Below are positions 8,072 through 16,272 of a DNA stretch of 64,000 nt, one piece after another (within the stretch, counting starts at the first letter, position 1; each line of letters starts with the position of its first letter). The stretch is from the NCBI RefSeq assembly GCF_000280905.1, contig NZ_ALAP01000092.1:248001-312000 (forward strand), written 5' to 3'. Position numbers and translations under genes: made by a program. The notes beneath the pieces were generated by a model. It did not search any database and had not been told where the DNA came from. It saw only the letters and a program-made list of their open reading frames with translations. The stretch comes from Streptomyces sp. AA1529 (GTDB taxonomy: Bacteria; Actinomycetota; Actinomycetes; Streptomycetales; Streptomycetaceae).

Positions 8072-10771
8072 CTACCCGGCAGCGCGGCCGCCCCGCCGCC
8101 GGGCGGCGACCAGCGCGGCTCCGTACAGCGCGAGGACCAGGGCGAGCAGTGCGTACGACGCGGCGGTCAGTGCGGTGACCATGCCCAGCGCAGGCCCCAG
8201 CGGGGTGAGCGGCAGCACGATACCGACGACCGCGAGGACGGCGGCGGCCAGTTGCACGGGACCGGCCGGTCGCCACCGGCCGATACCGCGGCCGCTGCGC
8301 AGCAGCACCATCACCATCGCCTGGGTCAGCAGGTTCTCGGTGAACCACCCGGCGTGGAAGAGCCCCTGGCCCGCTTCGGTCGCCGCCTCCGCCACGGTCC
8401 AGGCCAGCACCCCGAAGGTGGCCAGGTCCGCCGCGGCGTTCAGCAGACCGAAGCCGGTGATGAACCGGAGGAGCGCCCCGGGACGCAGCGCGGCGGGCCG
8501 GCGCAGTTCGGCAGGCTCCCGGCGGTCGAAGGCGAAGGCGAGCTGCGCGGCGTCGAAGAACAGGTTCTGGACGAGGACCTGCGCGGGCAGCATCGGGACG
8601 AACGGGAACAGCAGAGCCGCGGCGAGCATCGCCACGGCGTTGCCCAGATTGGAGGAGAGCGCCACCCGCAGATAGGAGGTGAGGGTGACGCTGCTGTGCC
8701 GCCCCGCGGTGACGGCGGGCTCCACCGTGGCGAACGACTGCTCGCCCAGCACCACGTCGGCACTCTCCCGGACGGTGGGCACCGCATCGCGCGGGCACAG
8801 TCCCACATCGGCGGAGCGCAGCGCTGCGAGGTCGTTCACACCGTCGCCGAGAAAGCCGGTGGTGTGCCCGGCCGCGCGCAGGGCGGCGACCACCCGGGCC
8901 TTGTGCCGCGGAGTGCACCGGGCGAAGACGGTGACGTGCCCGACCGCCTCGGCGAGCGCACGGTCCTCCAGCCGGTCGATGCGGTCGGCCGTCAGCACGC
9001 CCTCCGCGCCGGGCTCCAGGCCGAGTTCGCGGCAGACGCGGGCCGCTGTGCCGGGGTGGTCACCGGTGAGGATCTTGACGCCGACGCCCTGGTCCCGCAG
9101 GCCCCGCAGTGCCTCGGGGGCATCGGGGGCGAGGGCGTCGCGCAGGGCGACCAGCCCGCGGAAGGAGAGCCCGCGTTCGTCCGCGGAACTGTACGCGTGC
9201 GCGCCCGCTCGGGAAGGGCGCTCGGCGGTGGCCACGGCCAGCAGCCGCAGGCCGTCGGCGGCGTGGCGCGCCGCCGATCTGCGCAGTTCCTCACGTTCGG
9301 GCTCGGCCAGCACACAACGCTCCAGTACCGCCTCGACGGCGCCCTTGACGACGAGGATGTGCGTTCCCGGACGGTCGGACGCGCGGAGCACCGCGGTCGA
9401 CAGCCGGCGGACCGGGTCGAACGGCAGCACCGCCACTCCCTCGTACTCCTCCTCCAGGCAGGGGAGGCCGTAGCGCTCGGTGGCGGCGTGCAGGATGGCA
9501 TCGTCCAGGGCGTCGGCCACCGGGGTCTCGGCGAGCTGGAGCGTCCACAGCGAGTTGCGGGCCGCCCAGCGCAGCACCGCCGCGTCCGGCGCACCGGCCC
9601 GATCCACCGCACGGTCGAGGACCGGACGGTCCTGGGTGAGGGTGCCGGTCTTGTCGAGGCAGAGCACGTCCATGGCGCCCAGGTCGTGCAGTGCGGGCAG
9701 CCGCCGGACGATCACCTCGCGCTCCCGGGCGAGCGAGGCCGCGCCGCGGGCGAGCACCGCGCCGACCACGACCGGGAGCATCTCGGGAGTGAGGCTGACG
9801 GCGACCGCTATGGCGAACGGCAGGATCGCCACGCCCCGGCCGCTGACGGCCGCGTCGGCAGCCAGCACGACCGGGGGTGTCAGCAGCATGAACCGGACCA
9901 GGATCCAGGCGGTGCCGTGCAGCGCCCGGTCGAAGGCGCTCTGCCGCGGACGGGTGTGCTGGTGCCCGGCGGCCAGTCCGGTCTCCGCGCCGGTGGCGAG
10001 CACCACCGCGCGCCCTCCTCCCGCGAGCACGGTACTGCCCTGGAAGCACAGATGCGGCTCGCCGAAGAGGGCGGTGCCGGTGTCCGGCTCCCCGGACGAG
10101 GGCGCGGCACCGGGTTGTCCCGTGCTGGTCCCGCCGCTTCCGGCGGACGCCTGGCGCTTGCCGAGCGGCCCCGACTCCCCGGTCAGCTGCGCCTGCCCGA
10201 CGACCAGGCCGGTGGAGCTCAGCAGCAGCACGTCCGCGGGCACGAGGTCGCCGGGCCCGAGCCGGATGACGTCTCCGGGTACCAGGTCGGCGACCGGCAG
10301 CTCCCTTTCGTCCGGGCGGGCGGCGTAGGTGTCGCGGCGGCGCAGCACGGTGACGGTTCCGGCGACGAGCACACGCAGCCCGGCGACCGAGCGGTCGGCC
10401 CGCAGTTCCCCTCCCGCACGCAGCACGCAGCTGACCGTCACCAGGGCCAGGATCACGCACGCGGTCCCCACGGAACCGATCGCGGCCGAGACCAGCCCCA
10501 GCAGCAGCAGAACGGCGGTGAAAGGTTCACGCACCCGTTGGACGAGGCGCCGCGCCAGGGAGGGGGTGTGCCAGGCAGGCGGCGTGTTCTCCCCGTGCCG
10601 GGCCAGGCGTTCCTCGGCTTCCGCCTCGGTCAGTCCGCGCGGGCCGGTCTCCAGGTGCCGCAGTGCCGTGAGCGGTGCCTGCGCCGCGAGTGCGGTGCCG
10701 GCACCCGGCTGCGGGAGCGCCGCCCCCTCCGTGCGGTGGCCGGGTCCCGGAGGCTCAGGCACCGGACTCAT
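8072..10771 (-). CDS. MgtA/MgtB-type (P3B) cation-transporting P-type ATPase
   Basis: An 899-residue P-type ATPase. The phosphorylation motif DKTGTLT is near residue 373 and the hinge GDGVND near 643. The M4 motif SLTPEMLP (about 324) and PMLPAQVLVQNLFFD in the C-terminal helices are hallmarks of Mg2+-importing MgtA/MgtB rather than heavy-metal or Ca2+ pumps. In the known family, ATP hydrolysis drives Mg2+ into the cytoplasm. The ATG at 10771 lies 17 bp inside the 3' end of an ArsR-family gene, so translation is probably coupled. An ArsR partner is unusual for MgtA, which is usually under PhoP/PhoQ or RNA control, so the real cation may not be Mg2+. Confidence 0.88.
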   Translation of the reverse strand: MSPVPEPPGPGHRTEGAALPQPGAGTALAAQAPLTALRHLETGPRGLTEAEAEERLARHGENTPPAWHTPSLARRLVQRVREPFTAVLLLLGLVSAAIGSVGTACVILALVTVSCVLRAGGELRADRSVAGLRVLVAGTVTVLRRRDTYAARPDERELPVADLVPGDVIRLGPGDLVPADVLLLSSTGLVVGQAQLTGESGPLGKRQASAGSGGTSTGQPGAAPSSGEPDTGTALFGEPHLCFQGSTVLAGGGRAVVLATGAETGLAAGHQHTRPRQSAFDRALHGTAWILVRFMLLTPPVVLAADAAVSGRGVAILPFAIAVAVSLTPEMLPVVVGAVLARGAASLAREREVIVRRLPALHDLGAMDVLCLDKTGTLTQDRPVLDRAVDRAGAPDAAVLRWAARNSLWTLQLAETPVADALDDAILHAATERYGLPCLEEEYEGVAVLPFDPVRRLSTAVLRASDRPGTHILVVKGAVEAVLERCVLAEPEREELRRSAARHAADGLRLLAVATAERPSRAGAHAYSSADERGLSFRGLVALRDALAPDAPEALRGLRDQGVGVKILTGDHPGTAARVCRELGLEPGAEGVLTADRIDRLEDRALAEAVGHVTVFARCTPRHKARVVAALRAAGHTTGFLGDGVNDLAALRSADVGLCPRDAVPTVRESADVVLGEQSFATVEPAVTAGRHSSVTLTSYLRVALSSNLGNAVAMLAAALLFPFVPMLPAQVLVQNLFFDAAQLAFAFDRREPAELRRPAALRPGALLRFITGFGLLNAAADLATFGVLAWTVAEAATEAGQGLFHAGWFTENLLTQAMVMVLLRSGRGIGRWRPAGPVQLAAAVLAVVGIVLPLTPLGPALGMVTALTAASYALLALVLALYGAALVAARRRGGRAAG

Positions 10772-11114
10772 ACGACCGCAGTCCGTTCACCGGCGCACCC
10801 CGGCCGAGGGCCAACTGCCGGACCATCTCGTGCACCACGGTGACGACGGCCGGGTCGTCGACCAGATACACCTGCCGCCGCCCTTCCCGCCGGGACCGCA
10901 CCAGTCCGGCCAGCTTCAGCTTGGCCAGGTGCTGGCTGACGGCCGGCAGCGTCCCGCCCACCCGTTCGGCGAGGTGGGAGACATCGCACTCGCCCTGGGA
11001 CAGCGCCCAGACGATGTGCACCCGGGACGGCGAGGCCAACAGGCCGAAGGCGGTGGCGGCCTGCGTCAGCAACTCGGCGGAGGGGTCCTGCCCACCGCCT
11101 GCCTCCCGTGCCAC
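10755..11114 (-). CDS. ArsR/SmtB-family metalloregulator
   Basis: A 119-residue winged-helix repressor. The DNA-reading segment is SHLAERVGGTLPAVSQHLAKLKLAGLV (about 46-72), followed by the wing RREGRRQVYLVDD. Candidate metal ligands are Cys43 and His47 at the start of helix 3 (ECDVSHL) and Asp86/Asp87 and His95 in the last helix. The canonical SmtB alpha5 DxH...HxxH/E set is incomplete. GTG 11114 was chosen because GGGAGGAGAG precedes it; the longer open frame upstream is antisense to another gene. Its 3' end overlaps the P-type ATPase start, so it probably controls the pump through an operator upstream of itself. Confidence 0.85.
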   Translation of the reverse strand: MAREAGGGQDPSAELLTQAATAFGLLASPSRVHIVWALSQGECDVSHLAERVGGTLPAVSQHLAKLKLAGLVRSRREGRRQVYLVDDPAVVTVVHEMVRQLALGRGAPVNGLRSYESGA

Positions 11115-11393
11115 CGCTCTCCTCCCGTCCACGCCGTGTCCCCCGTCCGGGCAGCCCGGACCCGCGGAGCACCACAGTGTAGAGCGCGTGCGGGCGGCAG
11201 CGATGCCGCGGCGAGCCGGGCGGCGCGCGACGGCAGCCGGGGGCGGTCGTCCGAGAGCCGCAGGCGGTCTGCAACGGTTCGACGGCGACCCGGTGAAACC
11301 GTCACCACGCACACGGTGACGGCGCATCCTTGCCTGGACGCCGGGCCGCACTCGGCCGTCGGCGGACCCCAGGAGCCAGAAGGGAAAGAGCCG

Positions 11394-11873
11394 ATGCCCA
11401 TACCCGTGTGCTCGCTGATCATGAACGAGAACCAGAGAGTCGCTTCCGACGGGGCCTACCACGTGGTGCGCTTCCCGTTCGGCGGAGGCGAGTCCTACGA
11501 CGCCGAGGGCATGCACCAGGTACGGCAACCGGACGGCTACGACGTCTCCGACTGGCGCGCCGACGACCGATCCGGACTGATCTGGCCCGCCGTCGACGGA
11601 TGGGGCGTCGTCACCGTCATGATCCAGTGGGAGCCCGGCGACTACAGCGAACTGCGCGACCAGGTCGTACGCGACCCGCTCGGCCTCACCGACGACCCGG
11701 TGGACACCACGGCCACGGACCACCGGCGCCCCTCCCCCGGCATGCAGTGCTTCACCAAGCACCATGAGCTCTTCGTGCACCCGGACGTCCCGCTGGCCAT
11801 CCGCGTCGCCCACAACGACTCCCGGTCCCGGGACCTGGTGCACGCGCAGTTCAAGCTGGCGATCCACACCTGA
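11394..11873 (+). CDS. Conserved-looking hypothetical protein
   Basis: A 159-residue protein I do not recognise. The N-terminus (MPIPVCSLIMNENQ) is not a clear signal peptide. The body is rich in Asp, Trp, Tyr and His (FPFGGGESYDAEGM, SGLIWPAVDGWGVVTVMIQWEPGDYSEL) with no transmembrane segment, suggesting a soluble beta-rich protein. ATG 11394 is preceded by AGAAGGGAAAGAG. It is divergent from the ArsR gene, about 280 bp away, and ends before a strong hairpin. A phage- or contractile-tail-related origin is conceivable, but nothing here proves it. Confidence 0.7.
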   Translation: MPIPVCSLIMNENQRVASDGAYHVVRFPFGGGESYDAEGMHQVRQPDGYDVSDWRADDRSGLIWPAVDGWGVVTVMIQWEPGDYSELRDQVVRDPLGLTDDPVDTTATDHRRPSPGMQCFTKHHELFVHPDVPLAIRVAHNDSRSRDLVHAQFKLAIHT

Positions 11874-11927
11874 GCTCCCCGCGCCCGGCCGGAGAACGAC
11901 CACCGGCCCGGCCGCTCCGCACGTGCG

Positions 11928-11965
11928 GGGAGCGGGTGGGAGGTGTGTTCCTCCCACCCGCTCCC
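11928..11965. terminator. Bidirectional terminator hairpin
   Basis: A 16-bp perfect stem GGGAGCGGGTGGGAGG/CCTCCCACCCGCTCCC with a TGTGTT loop, between the convergent ends of the hypothetical gene (11873) and the transglycosylase-like gene (12003). Confidence 0.8.
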
Positions 11966-12002
11966 TGGTGGTTCTGCGGTGTGGTGTGTTGCGGGGTGTG
12001 TG

Positions 12003-12605
12003 TCAGTAGGCGGAGTCGACGTTGTCCATGCTGCCGTAGCGGTCGGCGGCGTAGTTGCAGGCGGCGGCGATGTTGGCGACGGGGTCGGTGAGGTCGTCGG
12101 GGGTGCCCTTGACGTGGTACTGGTCGAAGGTGGGCTGGATGACCTGGAGGAGTCCCTTGGAGGGGATGCCCTTCTGGGCGTTGATGTCCCAGTCGTTGAC
12201 AGCGTTGGGGTCGCCTGCGGACTCGCGGATGATGTTGCGTTTGATGCCGTCGTAGCTGCCGGGGATGTCGTGCTTGGCCATGACGGCGCGTGCCTCGCGG
12301 ATCCAGCCGTCCAGGTTGTCGGCGTACTCGGCCTTCGCGCCGCTCTTGCCGCTGCCCTTGGCGGCCTTGGCGGCCTTGTCCGCACTCTGCTTGGCGTGGT
12401 GGGCCTGGGTGGTCAGGTGCTGGGCGGTGGCGGCGGCCCGGTGGCCGGCCGGGCCGGCGGTGTCGGGGGTGTCGGGGGTGGCGGCGTGGGCGGTGCCGGT
12501 CAGGGCGGTGGCGGCGATACCGGCCGCGCCCAGGGCGGTCAGGCCGCCGACGGCCAGCCGGCGGGTGGGGCGGACGGTACTCAGAGCGGTGAGGGTGGTG
12601 CGCAT
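12003..12605 (-). CDS. Secreted lytic transglycosylase-like protein (SLT fold)
   Basis: A 200-residue exported protein. A long Arg-rich signal peptide ends near the AHA of TGTAHAATP (about residue 42). A charged Ala/Lys linker (about 70-95) leads to an SLT/lysozyme-like domain. NIIRESAGDPNAVND carries the presumed catalytic Glu of the ES motif, and GIPSKGLLQVIQPTFDQY is the GLLQ/xxTF motif. Members cleave peptidoglycan during growth and sporulation. ATG 12605 has a GAAAGG site. It stands alone between two hairpin or GC-rich regions and has a long structured leader. Confidence 0.85.
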   Translation of the reverse strand: MRTTLTALSTVRPTRRLAVGGLTALGAAGIAATALTGTAHAATPDTPDTAGPAGHRAAATAQHLTTQAHHAKQSADKAAKAAKGSGKSGAKAEYADNLDGWIREARAVMAKHDIPGSYDGIKRNIIRESAGDPNAVNDWDINAQKGIPSKGLLQVIQPTFDQYHVKGTPDDLTDPVANIAAACNYAADRYGSMDNVDSAY

Positions 12606-12941
12606 GGGGGAGCGGAACCTTTCGCGGGGGGACGTGGCGCCGCACCCGGCACGGGGCTGCCGGTGGTCTGGCTGCGGCGTGGGGCCCACCGTGCGGGAGG
12701 CACCCCCCACCCCGGCAACCATGTGACCTACGACCCCGCCTCGTCCCCCGCACCCGCACCCGCACGCCACCCCCACCCCCACCCCGAACCCGGCATACCG
12801 GACATACGATGCCGGTTCGTACGTGACGTGGACCCTATGGGCGGCCTCACACCACCCACCCCGCAAAACCCCCGCCCCCGCACCCCCAGTACTCACCCCC
12901 ACGCACACCGCAACCGGCCGGGAAACCACCGGGATCGCACG
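12606..12941 (-). promoter_or_regulatory. Long GC-rich leader of the SLT gene with G-quadruplex potential
   Basis: This 336-bp non-coding stretch upstream of the SLT gene holds a minus-strand G-run cluster (plus 12745-12791, at least six G3-G5 tracts) and an inverted repeat CCGGCAT/ATGCCGG (12790-12796 and 12810-12816). I looked for the c-di-AMP (ydaO) riboswitch that precedes many Streptomyces cell-wall hydrolase genes. Its core (GGGGUGAAUC, CCGAAUCCG, CAGCUAACC) is absent. Confidence 0.4.
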
Positions 12942-14095
12942 TCAAGCTGTCCGGGAGTCCGCCGTGTCCACTCGTCCGGCCAGCTCCAGAAGTTCGTCGA
13001 CCGGGTCGCCCCGGAGGGCGGCACGGGCCGCCGCAGTCAGCCGAGCGCGGGCAGGGCCCGGAAACGCCAGCTCGTGCGCGCTGTGCGCCGGTTCGGCCGC
13101 ACCGGCGGCGTACCGGGAGAGTCCGGCCTGCGCCATGGCCCGCACACCCGCTTCGGCATGTCCTGGCAGCGGACGATGGCCGACGACCGGCAGGCCCGCC
13201 GCGAGCGCTTGGGCGGCCGTCTGGCCCGCGGCGTTGTCGAGCAGCACATGGGTCGCCGCCATCAGGCCCGGCAGGTCGGTCACCCAGCCGAGCGGCAGCA
13301 GGCCGGGATGGCGGGTCGCGCGGTGCCGCAGCCGCGCGTCGTTCCCGCACAGCAGCACCGGGACACAGCCGTGGTCCGCGAGTTGCCGCGCGGTCTCCAT
13401 CAGCCGGGTGCCGACGCCCCAGGCGCCCGTGGACATCAGTACGGCGGGCCGCTCCGCGGAGAGCGGGCGGGTGTGCTGCGCCGCCGCTGCCACATGCCGG
13501 TCCAGCAGGGCCCGCCAGCGGCCCTCGACGTCCCGGGCCCGGAAGAAGCGGGCGGGCACCACCGGTCCCGTGCTCCGCGCGGGGCCTCCCAGCGCGGAAC
13601 GCACCTGGGCGGCGGCGGCCTCGGTGACGCACAGGTGGAGATCGTTCCCCGGGTGCAGCCAGCCGCGGTGGACGGCGAAGTCGACCACGACGACCGCGGC
13701 GGGCACCGCCAGCGCCCCCCTGGCCCGCAACCGCCCGGTCACCTGAGCGCTCAGATGGAAGGTGGGCACGACGACATCGGGGCGCAGCTCCGCGACGGTT
13801 CTCAGGAGCGGGCGCTCGGCGAGTGCCGCCAGCGGTGCGCTGCTGGGGCGGGCCCGGGCGCGGCGGCCGTGGCGAGGAAGCTCGCGTACACCGCGCCGTA
13901 GAGCTTCGGTGCGTGCCGCACGGTGCCCCGGTAGCCGGTCCGCAGCGCCCGGCCGCTGCCTGCCGGGAGCATGCCGAGGATGTCGCGTACGACCGCCGGG
14001 TGCCCGCGGGCCCGCAGCCGGTGCGCCAGTTCGTGCGCGACCGCGTCGTGGCCCGCGCCCATGCTGGCACTCAGCAGCAGGAAGCGGTGCGGCAT
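12942..14095 (-). pseudogene. MGDG-synthase-like glycosyltransferase, frameshifted
   Basis: The N-terminal part (14095 down to about 13850) has a GT-B nucleotide-sugar transferase start with SASMGAGHDAVAHEL, the conserved MGxGH motif of MGDG synthase/UgtP-like enzymes. It then reads through YGAVYASFLATAAAPG and hits a stop at 13802. The rest of the enzyme (PLAALAERPLLRTVAEL to the donor-site region MSTGAWGVGT, LLLDNAAGQTAAQALAAGLPVV) continues in the -1 frame to 12942. One missing C in the run at plus 13845-13848 (GGGG) explains the shift. It may be a real recent mutation, a sequencing error or, less likely, programmed frameshifting. ATG 14095 has a GGAG site. The gene diverges from the SDR operon. 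Confidence 0.75.
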
Positions 14096-14470
14096 GGGGC
14101 TCCAGGGTCGTCGGCGGGGCGGACCGGCGCGGTCCCGGACCCGCTCGGCCCGGGACAGCGCGCCGGGGCTCTGCGGGCGGCCGGACACGTCCGCAGCCCC
14201 TCGGCACGTCCGTAGACCCAGTGTGCTGTCCGCTCGTCGGCGGCGGCGTAGCGACACTCAGCCGTTCCGGCCCGGCGCCGCCGTCCCCCCGGCCTCCGCC
14301 GGGCGGCACGGCCCGTCGGCGCGGGGAGCCGAACAGGTGGTTCGGCGGACCCGGGCAGGGCTCCGGGCGGCTGCCGAGCGCGGTTGCCAGCATGCTGGAG
14401 CCGGGGCCGGTTGCGCCCCGGTACATGTTCCCGGCCCCGTCGGGGCCCGTACTGCTCACCGGAGGCGTCC
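14096..14470. other. 375-bp divergent intergenic region
   Basis: Lies between the start of the glycosyltransferase (minus) and the SDR operon (plus), so it must hold both promoters. I see no confident -10/-35 pair, no strong dyad and no coding frame. Confidence 0.4.
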
Positions 14471-15385
14471 GTGTTCGACAGGCTCGGCAGATCCGACGGC
14501 CGTCCGACGGATCCGCCGCTCCGGGCCCCTTCGCTGCGGCACCGCTACCGGCGGCATCCGGCCGGCCGGCTGTCGGTGCCCGCCCGCGCCCGGCCGCTCG
14601 GGCGCGCACCGTCCGGCACGGAGGCGGACAGCCGGGCGCACCGTCCGGTGGCCCTGGTGACCGGGGCGTCCTCGGGTATCGGCGCGGCCGTGGCCGAGGA
14701 ACTCGCCGCCGACGGCTCCTGGCGGCTGCTGCTCAACGGCCGGGACGGGGGACGGCTGGAGCAGGTGGCGACCCGGACCGGCGGAGTGCCACTGGCGGCG
14801 GATCTGGCCGACGCGCGGTCCCGCACGCAGCTGGCCGAGGAGGCCCTGGTGCACAGCGGCAGGGTGGACGCGCTGGTGGCGGGTGCGGGCATCGGCTGGG
14901 CGGGGTCGTTCGCCGCGATGCCCCCGGAGGACATCGACGAGGTGCTGGCGCTGAACCTGAACGCGACGCTGCACCTGGTGCGGCTCCTGCTGCCCGGCAT
15001 GGTGGACCGGCGCTGCGGACAGGTGGTGCTGATCGGTTCCATGGCGGGCAGTGTCGGGGTGCGGGGCGAGGCGGTGTACTCGGCGACGAAGGCCGGGCTC
15101 GCCGCGTTCGCCGACAGTCTGCGCTACGAGTTGGCTCCGAGCGGGGTGGGGGTCTCGATGGTGCTGCCCGGAGTGGTGGACACACCGTTCTTCCAGCGCC
15201 GCGGCGCCCCCTATCGGCGCGACCGGCCGCGGCCGGTACCCGCGGCGCGGGTGGCCGAGGCGGTGTGCCGGGCACTGCGCACGGGCCGCCCCAACGCGTA
15301 TGTGCCGTCCTGGATGGCCATGCCCGCGTGGCTGCACGGGACGGCCCCGGGGGTGTTCCGCAGCCTGGCCCAGCGCTTCGGCTAG
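14471..15385 (+). CDS. Short-chain dehydrogenase/reductase
   Basis: A 304-residue classical SDR. A poorly conserved Arg/Pro-rich N-terminus of about 58 residues precedes the NAD(P)-binding motif TGASSGIG (about 64-71). Further marks are GAGIG in place of NNAG, the catalytic Ser in LIGSMAGS, and YSATK (Tyr about 203, Lys about 207). GTG 14471 has GGAGGCG just upstream; a start closer to the Rossmann fold cannot be excluded. The stop is 8 bp before the transporter gene, so the genes form an operon. Its partners suggest a lipid, sugar or envelope substrate, but that is inference. Confidence 0.85.
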   Translation: MFDRLGRSDGRPTDPPLRAPSLRHRYRRHPAGRLSVPARARPLGRAPSGTEADSRAHRPVALVTGASSGIGAAVAEELAADGSWRLLLNGRDGGRLEQVATRTGGVPLAADLADARSRTQLAEEALVHSGRVDALVAGAGIGWAGSFAAMPPEDIDEVLALNLNATLHLVRLLLPGMVDRRCGQVVLIGSMAGSVGVRGEAVYSATKAGLAAFADSLRYELAPSGVGVSMVLPGVVDTPFFQRRGAPYRRDRPRPVPAARVAEAVCRALRTGRPNAYVPSWMAMPAWLHGTAPGVFRSLAQRFG

Positions 15386-15393
15386 GCGCCCGC

Positions 15394-16272
15394 GTGCTGT
15401 GGACAGCTCTCTCGATCCTGCTGGCGGTACTCGCCGCCATGGGGAACGCGGCCGCTTCGGTGCTCCAGCGGCGGGCGGCGGCGGTGGAGCGGCCGGGCCC
15501 GTCCGGGCGGCGGTTGTCGTGGCTGCCGGGACTGCTGCGCCGTCCGGTGTGGCTGTGGGGGGCGGGAACACTGGTGCTGTCGGCGGTGTGCCAGGCGGGT
15601 GCGCTGGCGACGGGGCCGCTGGCGGTGGTGCAGCCGGTGATGACGACGGAGCTGCTGTTCACCCTGATGCTGGGCGGCCTGGTGTTCCGGCAGCGGCCCG
15701 GCGGGCGGGCATGGGTGGCCTTCGCGGCGATGGTGGTGGGGCTGGCGGCGTTCCTGTGGCTGGTGTGGCCTTCTGGCGGGGCGGCCGCTGTGCCCTCCGG
15801 CCGCTGGATGGTGATGGCGCCGCTGGTCGTCGCGCTGGTGGTGGTGCTGGTCGTGGTGGCCTTCCGGCTGCCCTCCGCGCCGCGGGCGACCGTACTGGGC
15901 TCGGCCACCGCCGTGCTGTTCGGGGTGACGGCCGCGCTGATGAAGGACGCCATCTCCTATCTGGCGGACGACGGACCGGTGGCGCTGCTGACCGCGTGGC
16001 AGACCTACGGGGTGGCCGTCGCGGGCGGAGCGGGGTTCCTGCTGCTGCAGATGACACTGCACGCGGGGACGCTGGTCGCCTCGCAGCCCGCGCTCACGCT
16101 GGGGGACGCGTTCTTCAGTGTGGTGCTGGGCGCCGCCCTGTTCGACGAGCGGCTGTCGCTCGGCTGGCGGGTGCTGCCGGAGCTGGCCGCGCTCGCGCTG
16201 ATCAGTGCGGGAAGTGTGCAACTGGCCCGGTCGCCTGCGGTGGCGGGCACCTCCGGGAAGGAGATCTGGTGA
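15394..16272 (+). CDS. DMT-superfamily membrane transporter (EamA/NIPA-like)
   Basis: A 292-residue protein with about ten hydrophobic segments, Gly/Ala/Leu/Val-rich, and no signal cleavage site. The N-terminus (WTALSILLAVLAAMGNAAASVLQRRAA) and the internal half-repeat fit the DMT fold, closest in feel to actinobacterial DMT/NIPA-like transporters. The cargo is unknown. GTG 15394 follows the SDR stop by 8 bp, and its own TGA overlaps the deacetylase start in GTGA, so the three genes are probably co-translated. It may flip a lipid-linked or small polar intermediate for the neighbouring enzymes. Confidence 0.8.
   Translation: MLWTALSILLAVLAAMGNAAASVLQRRAAAVERPGPSGRRLSWLPGLLRRPVWLWGAGTLVLSAVCQAGALATGPLAVVQPVMTTELLFTLMLGGLVFRQRPGGRAWVAFAAMVVGLAAFLWLVWPSGGAAAVPSGRWMVMAPLVVALVVVLVVVAFRLPSAPRATVLGSATAVLFGVTAALMKDAISYLADDGPVALLTAWQTYGVAVAGGAGFLLLQMTLHAGTLVASQPALTLGDAFFSVVLGAALFDERLSLGWRVLPELAALALISAGSVQLARSPAVAGTSGKEIW

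Noticed and set aside
7610-10843. 1077-residue plus-strand open frame
   Set aside because: Antisense shadow of the P-type ATPase; composition is Arg/Gly/Gln-rich with no domain.
12606-12941. c-di-AMP (ydaO) riboswitch upstream of the SLT gene
   Set aside because: The conserved GGGGUGAAUC, CCGAAUCCG and CAGCUAACC elements are not present on the minus strand.
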